This document shows positions 41,696-49,113 of a DNA stretch of 64,000 nt, piece by piece. How positions within the stretch are numbered: position 1 is the stretch's first letter; the number at the start of each line of letters is the position of its first letter. The translations under genes and the position numbers were made by a program. Source of the DNA: Streptomyces sp. F001 (GTDB lineage: Bacteria > Actinomycetota > Actinomycetes > Streptomycetales > Streptomycetaceae); NCBI RefSeq assembly GCF_004187715.1, contig NZ_QZWF01000021.1:1-64000 (forward strand), read 5' to 3'. Under the pieces are notes generated by a model that ran no database searches, had not been told where the DNA came from, and saw only the letters and a program-made list of their open reading frames with translations.

Positions 41696-42517
41696 TCATC
41701 CCTTCAGCCCGCCCGCGAAACCGCTGATGATGCTGCGCTGCAGCAGGAAGTAGACGATCAGGACGGGCAGGATGCTGATCACGAGTGCGGCGAAGATGAG
41801 GTTCCAGTCGGTGACGTACTGACCGACGAAGCCGGCGATCGCGACGGGCATGGTCTGCTGGGCGCTGCCGCTGAGGTACAGCAGCGGGGTGAAGAAGTCG
41901 TTCCACACGGCGACCGTGTTGAGCACCAGGGCCGTGACGGTGATCGGTTTGAGCATCGGCAGGACGACGTAGCGGAAGCCCTGCAGCGGGGTGCATCCGT
42001 CGATCAGGGCCGCGTCCTCGAAGTCGCGGGGCAGGGCGCGCAGGAAACCGACGTAGAGGAAGACGGTGAACGGCACCTGCAGGCCGGCGTAGAAGAGGAC
42101 GAGTGCCCAGGGGGTGCCGAGCAGGCCGAGGTCGCGCATGGTCTGGTACAACGGCAGTGAGGCGAGCTGGAAGGGCAGCACCAGGCCGAGGAGGACGAGC
42201 AGGTACGTCGTCCGGGACCAGCGGGCCGTGATGCGGGCCAGCGGGTACGCCGCGAGGGACGAGATGGCCAGCACGATGACGACGCTGCACACCGTCACCA
42301 GCACGCTGTTGGCCAGCGCCCCGCCGAGCGAGCCCTGCTGCCAGGCCTGGGTGAAGTTGTCCAGGGTCGGAGACGTGGTCGGGTGGAGGGGTGAGGAGGT
42401 GTCCGAGGTGGGGCGTACGGCGAGGTTGACCAGGACGTACACCGGGAAGCCGACGAACAGGGCGACGGCGATCATCGCGAGTTCCAGCGCGAGGGTGCGG
42501 GGGCGGTAGCGGGTCAT
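41696..42517 (-). CDS. Sugar ABC transporter permease (MalG/UgpE type)
   Basis: 273 residues with six membrane helices. The EAA loop is seen as DFEDAALIDGCTPLQGFRYV near residue 185, which docks on the ATPase. The C-terminus is FLLQRSIISGFAGGLKG, typical of CUT1 importers. The ATG at 42517 overlaps the stop of the partner permease by 4 nt (ATGA). No ATP-binding subunit is encoded nearby. CUT1 systems of Streptomyces commonly share the MsiK ATPase encoded elsewhere. Confidence 0.9.
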   Translation of the reverse strand: MTRYRPRTLALELAMIAVALFVGFPVYVLVNLAVRPTSDTSSPLHPTTSPTLDNFTQAWQQGSLGGALANSVLVTVCSVVIVLAISSLAAYPLARITARWSRTTYLLVLLGLVLPFQLASLPLYQTMRDLGLLGTPWALVLFYAGLQVPFTVFLYVGFLRALPRDFEDAALIDGCTPLQGFRYVVLPMLKPITVTALVLNTVAVWNDFFTPLLYLSGSAQQTMPVAIAGFVGQYVTDWNLIFAALVISILPVLIVYFLLQRSIISGFAGGLKG

Positions 42518-43407
42518 GATGCGGCCCTCTCGTTCCGGGACAGGAAGAAGTACTGGCCGGTGGAGGCGACCGCCACGATGATCGTCAGGACCACAGCGAG
42601 GGCGATGCTGTAGCCGAACTCCCCGAGCGTGAAGGCGTCCTTGTAGATCAGGGTCGAGATGGTGTCGGTGGCGTGCCCCGGCCCGCCGCCGGTCAACGCG
42701 TAGACCTGGTCGAAGAGTTTGATCCCGCCGATGATCGACAGCATCAGGTTGATCGTGAACGCCGGGGCCAGCAGCGGCCGGGTCACCGACCAGAAGCGAC
42801 GCACGGGACCGGCACCGTCGATCGCCGCGGCCTCGTGGATCTCCTGGGGCACCGACTGCAACCCGGCCAGGAAGATGACCATGGAGTAGCCCGCGTACTG
42901 CCACACGATCACCCCCACCACGGCCCACAGGGCAAGGTCGGGATTGCCCAGCCAGTCCTGCCGCCAGTCACCCAACCCCACAGCGCCCAGCAGACTGTTG
43001 ACGGCGCCGTCCGGACCGAGCAGGTTGCGCCACAGGTAGGCGGTCACGATCGGGGTGACCACGGCCGGGGCGAACAGCAACACCCTGAGCAGATTGCGGG
43101 ACTTGATGGCCGTGTTGACCCCGAGGGCCAGGACCAGCCCCACGCCGTTCTGGATGACGGTGATCGACACGGCGATCAGCAGCGTGTGCCAGACGGCCTG
43201 CTTCGCGTCCGCGTCACGGAGCATGTCGGCGAAGTTGCCCAGGCCGACGAACGAGAAGTCCGGGTTCAGGCCGTCCCAGTCGGTGAAGGCGTAGTACACG
43301 CCGCGCCCGCTAGGAATGAGGACGACGAAGGTGAACAGCAGCAGTGCCGGTGCCATGAACCACCACGGGGGTCCGGTGCGCCCTGGGCGGGCGGGGACGA
43401 CCTTCAC
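42514..43407 (-). CDS. Sugar ABC transporter permease (MalF/UgpA type)
   Basis: 297 residues with about six membrane helices. WWFMAPALLLFTFVVLIPSG is the first helix, and the EAA loop is EIHEAAAIDGAGPVRRFWSV near residue 200. The GTG at 43407 is the probable start, since upstream residues come from the operator region. It is the first gene of the importer-rhamnosidase operon. Two LacI-type sites lie 18 and 32 bp upstream of the start. Confidence 0.87.
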   Translation of the reverse strand: MKVVPARPGRTGPPWWFMAPALLLFTFVVLIPSGRGVYYAFTDWDGLNPDFSFVGLGNFADMLRDADAKQAVWHTLLIAVSITVIQNGVGLVLALGVNTAIKSRNLLRVLLFAPAVVTPIVTAYLWRNLLGPDGAVNSLLGAVGLGDWRQDWLGNPDLALWAVVGVIVWQYAGYSMVIFLAGLQSVPQEIHEAAAIDGAGPVRRFWSVTRPLLAPAFTINLMLSIIGGIKLFDQVYALTGGGPGHATDTISTLIYKDAFTLGEFGYSIALAVVLTIIVAVASTGQYFFLSRNERAAS

Positions 43408-43424
43408 GGGCGGACCTACTTCCT

Positions 43425-43450
43425 TGAAACGAATCCTCTGAAACGATTCA
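43425..43450. promoter_or_regulatory. Two LacI-type operator sites before the importer operon
   Basis: TGAAACGATTCA (43439-43450) is a near-palindrome with a CG centre. TGAAACGAATCC (43425-43436) repeats it 14 bp away. Both have the CG-centred form bound by LacI-family proteins. They sit directly upstream of the first permease gene. Confidence 0.6.
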
Positions 43451-43529
43451 ATCCCGCGCCTGCCGACGCGCTGTCGGCTTCTGCTTCGCGGAGGCCCAGG
43501 CTTGGGCGAGTAGTGCTCGGGCGGGTGGT

Positions 43530-43543
43530 GGGTAACGTTTCCC
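43530..43543. promoter_or_regulatory. LacI-type site GGGTAACGTTTCCC
   Basis: A 14-bp near-palindrome around AACGTT in the divergent region between the importer operon and the LacI gene. A related GGCAACGTTTTCC at 43683-43695 lies just before the LacI start, suggesting autoregulation. Confidence 0.6.
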
Positions 43544-43682
43544 AATGGTGGTGCCAGACCCTAGGGAGCGTCCCGGGCGACGTCAAGATGTCGTGCACCA
43601 TGCGGGAGTGTTACGCCGCTCCAGCGGCAAGACCTGGCCTTCGGCGCATACGTAAGTCGTAGCGTTCGCCCGTACACTCTGC

Positions 43683-43695
43683 GGCAACGTTTTCC
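43683..43695. promoter_or_regulatory. LacI-type site before the lacI-family gene
   Basis: GGCAACGTTTTCC, 22 bp upstream of the LacI start, shares the core AACGTTT with 43530-43543. Confidence 0.5.
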
Positions 43696-43716
43696 ACGGG
43701 CGTCGGAGGAGGACCG

Positions 43717-44757
43717 ATGGAGGAGCCGTCAGCATCGCCTCGCCGCGTCACGATCGTCGACGTCGCGCGTCACGCCCAGGTGTCCACCACGGCGGTGTCC
43801 AAGGTGCTGCGCAACGCCTACGGAGCCAGCCCGGAAATGCGGGCGAAGGTACGCCGCGCGATCGACGAACTGGGCTACCGTCCCCTCGCTGCCGCCCGGG
43901 GGCTGCGTGGCCAGACGTACACCATCGGCGTGATGCTGCCGGACATCCGCAACCCCTTCTTCCCCGAGATCCTCGACGGCATCACCGGCCGGCTCGCGGA
44001 CACCGACTACCAGGTGCTGCTGGGACCCGGCTGCAACGGGGAGAAGGAGGAGGCGCGGATCACCGAGGCGCTGATCGACCGCGGCATGGACGGCCTCATC
44101 CTGGTCGCGCCCGTCTCACCGGGCTCCCACCTGGAGCATCTGGCCTCCGTCGTGCCGACCGTGATCGTCGGCCGCCATGGGCACTCGGCTGCGTACGACA
44201 CCGTGAACGACGACGACATAGCAGGTGCGGCCCTGGTCGTCGGCCACCTCGCCGAGCTGGGGCACCGTCGCATCGCCCACATCGAGCACCGTGAGACCGA
44301 TCCGGCGCGTCTCGAGGAGATGCCCAACGCCCAGCGGGCGGAAGGGTATCGGCGTGCCATGCGCTCCCTCGGCCTCGCCGGGGAGATCGACGTCGTCTCC
44401 ACCAGTTACACGCCGCAGGGCGGGCTCCAGGGCGCCAAGGAACTGCTCGCGCGCCCCCGCCGGCCCACGGCGGTCTTCGCCGGGGCGGACATCGTCGCCA
44501 TGGGAGTATTGGAAGCCTTCGCCGAAGCCGGTGTCTGCGTACCCGACGACATCTCGGTGGCCGGCTACGACAACACGACCTTCGCCGCGCTCGGCCCGGT
44601 CTCACTGACCAGCGTCGACCAGGCCGGCCGCGAGATCGGCGAGAACGCCGCGCGCCTGCTCCTGGAGCGGATCGCCGACCGCAACAAGCCGTCGGTCCAG
44701 GTCAGACTCTCGCCGAAGCTGGTGCCGCGCCGGACCACCGCGGAACCGAGGAGGTGA
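43717..44757 (+). CDS. LacI family transcriptional regulator
   Basis: 346 residues. The HTH and hinge are at residues 10-65 (VTIVDVARHAQVSTTAVSKV, LGYRPLAAARGLRGQ). The periplasmic-binding-protein-like domain follows (TYTIGVMLPDIRNPFFPEIL, GMDGLILVAP, PTAVFAGADIVAMGVLEAFA, ISVAGYDNTTFAALGPVSLT). It is divergent from the sugar importer-rhamnosidase operon and is the natural candidate to repress it until rhamnose or a rhamnoside is present. Good LacI-type sites lie in the gap. Confidence 0.9.
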   Translation: MEEPSASPRRVTIVDVARHAQVSTTAVSKVLRNAYGASPEMRAKVRRAIDELGYRPLAAARGLRGQTYTIGVMLPDIRNPFFPEILDGITGRLADTDYQVLLGPGCNGEKEEARITEALIDRGMDGLILVAPVSPGSHLEHLASVVPTVIVGRHGHSAAYDTVNDDDIAGAALVVGHLAELGHRRIAHIEHRETDPARLEEMPNAQRAEGYRRAMRSLGLAGEIDVVSTSYTPQGGLQGAKELLARPRRPTAVFAGADIVAMGVLEAFAEAGVCVPDDISVAGYDNTTFAALGPVSLTSVDQAGREIGENAARLLLERIADRNKPSVQVRLSPKLVPRRTTAEPRR

Positions 44758-45027
44758 ACACGGTCACCCAAGGCAGGGCCGCGCGAAGAGAGCTCTTCCG
44801 CGCCGTGCGCGTGCCCCGAGGGCGGCGCAGGCCTCGCACAGGAGCCGGTCGCCACAGCCGCCGGCCAGAACTCGTCCGTCTCGCGGCCTCCCGCGTGACC
44901 GGACGCCCGTCCCCGCGGGAACAGTCGGCGAGTGGCCGGTGCCCCGGAAAGGACCGTTGGCTCCCAGCAGGCGCCGCCCCGCCGGCGCTGCGAGGGCTGC
45001 CAGCGGCACAAGGTTGTCGGAAGCTTG
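44758..45027. other. Stretch without a gene
   Basis: Between the intact LacI gene and the hydrolase fragment. I see no protein similarity or clear signal here. Confidence 0.3.
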
Positions 45028-45183
45028 GAAGCCGCCCGGCCACACATGCAGCTCGGCGGTACCGCCCGCCTGCCAGATGCGGCTCGCGTAGGCGACGTCC
45101 TCGTCGCGGAAGGTCTCCGCCGAGTCCACGTCGATGAACGCCGGGGGCAGACCGGACAGGTCGTCCGCGCGGGCGGCGGGTGA
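45028..45183 (-). pseudogene. C-terminal fragment of an alpha/beta hydrolase (esterase)
   Basis: The minus strand reads DDLSGLPPAFIDVDSAETFR, then DEDVAYASRIWQAGGTAELH and VWPGGF. This is the acid-residue loop and end strand of HSL-type esterases, just before the catalytic His, which would follow in GxHxF. The frame changes there. The nucleophile half is gone. It is divergent from the LacI relic that starts at 45189. Confidence 0.65.
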
Positions 45184-45188
45184 CCGGG

Positions 45189-45890
45189 GTGTCCGAGGGC
45201 AGGCGGGTGACCAGCGCGGATGTGGCCCGGGAGGCCGGGGTTTCGCGCGCGACGGTGAGTTACGTCCCCAATGGCGTGTCCCATCAGAAGATCCCCGAGG
45301 CCACGTTCCAGCGGGTGTGGGATGCGGCCGCCCGGCTCGGCTACGCGCCCTCGGCCGCGGCGCGGGCCCTGCGCACGGGACGCTCGGAGTTCGTCCTCGG
45401 TCTGCTGCCCGACTGGCCGATCGAGCATGTCCTCGGACGGCTCATCCAGCAGCTGACCAACGCCTTCGCCGAGCACGGGCTGACCTTCGTGGTGCACTCG
45501 TCGGCTAATCCCGCCCGCCCCTGCGGGTGATCTGGAAAGCCATGACACCGGCGGCGGCGTTGGCCTTGCAGGAGTTCACCGAACCGGAGGCGGAGGCGAT
45601 GCGAGTGGCGGGCATCGAGGTGGTGATGGCGATGCACGGGTCGGTACGGGGTGAGCCCCGGCCTCCTCTGGTGTCCGAGCAGCCGATCGGTGCACTGCAG
45701 GCACGACACCTCGCGGCACCCCACCGTCGGCTCGGCTACGCCTACCCCGACCTGCCGGGACGCGACGTCCTGGCCCATCCGCGGCTGGACGGCGTCCGCA
45801 AGGTCTGCGCCAAATGGGACCTCCCGGAACCGGATGTGCGGAGGGTTTCAACGACAACATCGCCCTCGCCCTGCTGACGGGCGAGGACAC
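45189..45890 (+). pseudogene. Frameshifted LacI-family regulator
   Basis: The frame from GTG 45189 has a full LacI HTH (VTSADVAREAGVSRATVSYV, LGYAPSAAARALRTG) and runs to a stop at 45530. The next frame continues the family (MTPAAALALQEFTEPEAEAM, PIGALQARHLAAPHRRLGYA). Then FNDNIALALLTG, like the LacI YNDE.AL..L segment, appears in another phase. Several deletions and shifts have destroyed the gene. It must once have controlled the adjacent esterase, now also a fragment. Confidence 0.7.
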
Positions 45891-46389
45891 CAGCAGCTGT
45901 GCCGTGCAGCCGTCCACCTCTCCCCACGGAGTGATCCCGCCTGCCACCACCCTGACCTGCGACAACACAGCCAGGTACACCAAGACGGGCCAATTGGACC
46001 CAGATTCGACCCGGTACGCCCCCGCCACAGCACTGACCAGTCTTGAACTGCAGCAATGCAAGTTCTGCCGGTGTACCGCTCAAGAACCGACAAGAAATTG
46101 GCGCGTTCACCAACAAGAGTTCCACTTCCGGGCAATCACGGCAGCACCGCGATCAGACGTGCTCGCCAAACCCATCAGCGGCCATCTCAGGAGTGATCCA
46201 CCCAGCGGCGCTACTCCGCAGCCCTTGCCTGCGACAAGCAGGACGCCTGACAAGGCCCTGACCAGCTCTTTCGTAGAGACGCTTCCGCCTGGCAGAAGCC
46301 GCCTTGCGTCGTCGCCGCGCCTGTCAGGAACCTGTTCCCAACCACGGCACGCGGGGCGACGACGCCCCGCCGACAAGGACGGGAACCCC
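45891..46389. other. About 500 bp upstream of vanA without a recognised gene
   Basis: The frame open through this stretch is continuous with vanA, but its residues resemble nothing and its codon use is unlike the neighbours. I therefore treat it as the non-coding upstream region plus decayed DNA. The vanA start is preceded by GACAAGGACGGGAACCCC, a modest ribosome binding site. Confidence 0.4.
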
Positions 46390-47454
46390 ATGCCCCACAT
46401 GACCGCCTTCGCCAAAAACCAGTGGTACGTCGCCGCCTACGCGCACGAGGTGAGCCGCGAACTCCTCGGCCGGACCATCCTCGGCGAGCCGCTCGTCCTC
46501 TACCGCACCGAGGAGGACGGCAGCCCCGTCGCGCTCGCCGACCGGTGCGTGCACCGCCGGTACCCGCTGTCCGAGAGCCGGCTCGACGGCGACCGGATCG
46601 TGTGCGGCTACCACGGCTTCACGTACGACACGACGGGCACGTGCGTGTACGTGCCGGGCCAGAAGCGCATCCCGCGCACAGCCCGCGTCGCCGCGTACCC
46701 GGTGGTCGAGCAGGACGCGCTGATCTGGGTGTGGATCGGCGACCCGGCGCTGGCCGATCCGCAGCGGATCCCGCGGGCGCCGCACCTGGCGGACCCGGCG
46801 ATGACGACGGTGACGGGGATGGAGCCCATCGACTGCGACTACGGCCTGCTGGTCGACAACCTCATGGACCTGTCCCACGAGACCTATCTGCACGGCGGCT
46901 ACATCGGCACCCCCGAGGTCGCCGAGACCCCCATCACCACCGAGGTCGACGAGGGGGCGGGCATCGTGCGGGTGAGCCGGCACATGGACGACGCGGAGTG
47001 CCCGCCGTTCTATGCCCGTTCGACCGGGATACAGGGGCGGATCACTCGGTGGCAGGACATCGAGTACCACGCGCCCTGTCTGTATCTGCTGCACAGCCGC
47101 ATCGCCCCGGTCGGGGTGGTGCCCGAGGCGGACGGCAGCGACCCGAGCGGCTTCCACACCGAGATCACCTACGCCATCACGCCGTCGGGCCCCGGCAAGG
47201 TGTACGACTTCTGGGCGGTGTCCCGGGACTTCGCGACCGACGACGAGGAAGTCACCACGTTCCTGCGGGACTTCAACCACACCGTGGTCATGCAGGATGT
47301 CGACGCGCTGAACCTGCTGCAAGGTGCCCTGGGCTCCGAGCCGGCCGGCTACCAGGAACTCAGCATCAACATCGACACCGGCGGTCTCGCCGCGCGCCGC
47401 ATCCTCGCCCGTCTGGTCGAGGAGGGGGACAAGCCCTTGGAGAGGGTCCGGTGA
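46390..47454 (+). CDS. vanA: Vanillate O-demethylase oxygenase subunit (Rieske)
   Basis: A 354-residue aromatic-ring-type Rieske oxygenase that probably demethylates vanillate to protocatechuate. The Rieske [2Fe-2S] motif is CVHRRYPLSESRLDGDRIVC followed by GYHGF (CxH...CxxH) near residues 48-70. The mononuclear iron site is NLMDLSHETYLHGG near residue 160 (DxxHxxxxH). The N-terminus FAKNQWYVAAYAHEVSRELL is typical of VanA. I start at ATG 46390 (another ATG at 46399 is possible). It overlaps the next small gene by 4 nt (GTGA). VanB-type reductase, aldehyde dehydrogenase and alcohol dehydrogenase genes follow, which supports the vanillate assignment. Related methoxy-benzoate substrates are possible. 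Confidence 0.85.
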   Translation: MPHMTAFAKNQWYVAAYAHEVSRELLGRTILGEPLVLYRTEEDGSPVALADRCVHRRYPLSESRLDGDRIVCGYHGFTYDTTGTCVYVPGQKRIPRTARVAAYPVVEQDALIWVWIGDPALADPQRIPRAPHLADPAMTTVTGMEPIDCDYGLLVDNLMDLSHETYLHGGYIGTPEVAETPITTEVDEGAGIVRVSRHMDDAECPPFYARSTGIQGRITRWQDIEYHAPCLYLLHSRIAPVGVVPEADGSDPSGFHTEITYAITPSGPGKVYDFWAVSRDFATDDEEVTTFLRDFNHTVVMQDVDALNLLQGALGSEPAGYQELSINIDTGGLAARRILARLVEEGDKPLERVR

Positions 47455-47621
47455 GCACACCGACCGGCGAGATCTACCGCGTCGACTGGCTGCCGGGCAC
47501 CGACCTCCTGCACGGCACCTGTCACTGCGGTGCCGAGCACACCGCCCAGGACCCGGTCGAGATGTGGGAGTGGATGCTCGCCCACCCCCGGGGACACGAG
47601 CCGCGAGGAAACAGTTCATGA
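47451..47621 (+). CDS. Small CHCGA-motif protein between vanA and vanB
   Basis: 56 residues, starting VSTPTGEIYRVDWLPGTDLL and continuing HGTCHCGAEHTAQDPVEMWE, WMLAHPRGH. The GTG overlaps the vanA stop by 4 nt, and its TGA overlaps the vanB ATG by 4 nt, so it is tightly coupled to both. The CxC pair with His residues (CHCG...H) could bind a metal ion. I do not know a function. An accessory role in oxygenase assembly or electron transfer is a guess from position. It is too short for many gene finders. Confidence 0.7.
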   Translation: MSTPTGEIYRVDWLPGTDLLHGTCHCGAEHTAQDPVEMWEWMLAHPRGHEPRGNSS

Positions 47622-48553
47622 GCGCGTACGAAGCCGAACTCGTCGTCGACCGCCGGGAGCCCGTGGCCGACGGCGTGCTCGCCCTCACCCTCCGGCATCC
47701 GCTGGGCGAGGAGCTGCCTGTCTGGGAGCCGGGCGCCCACATCGACGTGGTGCTCGGGCCGGACCTGGAACGGCAGTACTCCCTGTGCGGGGACCCGGCG
47801 GAGCGGCACGCGTGGCGGATCGCCGTGCTCCGCGAGATCGACGGGCGTGGCGGATCGGCGTACGTGCACGCGGAGTTGAGTCGGGGCGAAAAGGTTCGGG
47901 TCCGCGGGCCGCGCAACCACTTCGCCCTCGAACCGGCTCCCCGCTACCGCTTCGTCGCGGGTGGCATCGGCATCACGCCGATCCTGCCGATGCTGGCCGC
48001 GGCGGAGGCGGCGGGCGCGGAGTGGACCCTGCTGTACGGGGGGCGTACGCGCAACTCGATGGCGTTCACCGAGGAGTTGGGCCGCTACGGGGACAGGGTC
48101 ACGATCGCTCCGCAGGACGAGACCGGGCTACTGGACCTGGCCCCGGTTCTCGACGGCCTGCCCGACGGCACGCTCGTCTACTGCTGCGGGCCCGAGCCGC
48201 TGCTGGACGCGGTGGAGGCGGGCTGCTCCGGGGGCGTGTTGCGCGTGGAGCGGTTCCGGGCCAGGGAGCAGGAGACCGGCCCGGACGGCGAGTTCGAGGT
48301 GGTGCTGGAGCGCACCGGTCGCACCCTCACCGTCCCCCGGGGCGTCTCCGTGCTCGACACCGTGCGGGCCTCAGGCATCGAGGTGCTCTACTCCTGCACC
48401 GAGGGAACCTGCGGGACCTGTGAGACGGACGTTCTCGACGGCACGCCGGACCACCGCGACTCGGTGCTCACGGACGAGGAGCGTACGGCCGGCGAGACGA
48501 TGATGATCTGTGTGTCCCGCTGCCGGGGAGCGCGGCTGGTGCTGGACCTCTGA
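47618..48553 (+). CDS. vanB: Vanillate O-demethylase reductase subunit
   Basis: A 311-residue PDR/VanB-family reductase that passes electrons from NADH to VanA. The FMN domain shows QYSLCG near residue 52, the NAD domain GGIGITPILPMLAAAEAAG near residue 112 and YCCGPEPLLDAVE near residue 188. The C-terminal plant-type [2Fe-2S] domain has CTEGTCGTCETDVLDG and a final CVSRC. The ATG at 47618 overlaps the small gene's stop by 4 nt. It is the last gene of the vanA-small-vanB operon and converges on the MarR gene. Confidence 0.9.
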   Translation: MSAYEAELVVDRREPVADGVLALTLRHPLGEELPVWEPGAHIDVVLGPDLERQYSLCGDPAERHAWRIAVLREIDGRGGSAYVHAELSRGEKVRVRGPRNHFALEPAPRYRFVAGGIGITPILPMLAAAEAAGAEWTLLYGGRTRNSMAFTEELGRYGDRVTIAPQDETGLLDLAPVLDGLPDGTLVYCCGPEPLLDAVEAGCSGGVLRVERFRAREQETGPDGEFEVVLERTGRTLTVPRGVSVLDTVRASGIEVLYSCTEGTCGTCETDVLDGTPDHRDSVLTDEERTAGETMMICVSRCRGARLVLDL

Positions 48554-48556
48554 CGG

Positions 48557-48970
48557 TCACACCAGGGCATGCCAGGCCCGGGAGACGGCAGTGCGGAACC
48601 CGTCCACCTCCTGGGCCGAGAACTCGCGGAGCATCCGCTCCTCGAGCAGGGCGACCGCCTCGGCGTGGTCGTCCAGCAGGGCGCGGCCCTCATCCGTGAG
48701 CAGGATGAGCAGTTCACGGCGGTTGTGCGGGTTGCGCTCGCGGCGGATGAGTCCCCGGGCCTGCAGGGTGCGCACCAGGTCAGCCATGGACTGGGCGGTC
48801 ACGAACGAGGCGCGGGCGAGCTGGGCGGAGGTCAGCCCGTCGTGCCGCTCGAGGACCGTGAGGGCCGTGTACTGAAGCGCCGTGATACCGGCCGGTTTCA
48901 GCAGCTCGTCGAGGTGCGAGCGAATGGCCAGCTCGAGCCGCTTGACCAGGTAGAGCAGGGAAGGGGACAT
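48557..48970 (-). CDS. MarR family regulator of the aromatic aldehyde genes
   Basis: 137 residues. The HTH is ITALQYTALTVLERHDGLTS, then ARASFVTAQSMADLVRTLQA and the wing NPHNRRELLILLTDEGR. It is divergent from the aldehyde dehydrogenase gene and convergent with vanB. Two copies of a palindrome (ATCAGGATTCCTGAT and a close match) lie in the gap before its start. It therefore most likely represses itself and the aldehyde/alcohol dehydrogenase pair, with an aromatic acid or aldehyde as inducer. Confidence 0.88.
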   Translation of the reverse strand: MSPSLLYLVKRLELAIRSHLDELLKPAGITALQYTALTVLERHDGLTSAQLARASFVTAQSMADLVRTLQARGLIRRERNPHNRRELLILLTDEGRALLDDHAEAVALLEERMLREFSAQEVDGFRTAVSRAWHALV

Positions 48971-48990
48971 GGAGCCAGCCTAGGCCATTG

Positions 48991-49004
48991 ACAGGAATCC
49001 TGAT
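48991..49004. promoter_or_regulatory. MarR operator 1, ACAGGAATCCTGAT
   Basis: An inverted copy of the palindrome at 49033-49047 with two changes at one end. It lies 20 bp from the MarR start codon. Confidence 0.65.
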
Positions 49005-49032
49005 CGTCACGAGACTGCACTTCATCAGCTTT

Positions 49033-49047
49033 ATCAGGATTCCTGAT
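49033..49047. promoter_or_regulatory. MarR operator 2, ATCAGGATTCCTGAT
   Basis: A 15-bp palindrome, perfect except for the central base, 66 bp upstream of the aldehyde dehydrogenase ATG. The centres of the two sites are about 42 bp apart, four helix turns, which would allow cooperative binding. Confidence 0.7.
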
Positions 49048-49113
49048 GGACCACGGTGGCGACGTGATGGCCCCGCGTATCCGCCGACCCGCACAGAGAG
49101 GACTCGGCAAGCC

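Noticed and set aside
45814..46389. N-terminal extension of VanA by 192 residues.
   Set aside because: The extension resembles no protein, partly overlaps LacI relic DNA, and VanA homologues start at the FAKNQWY region.
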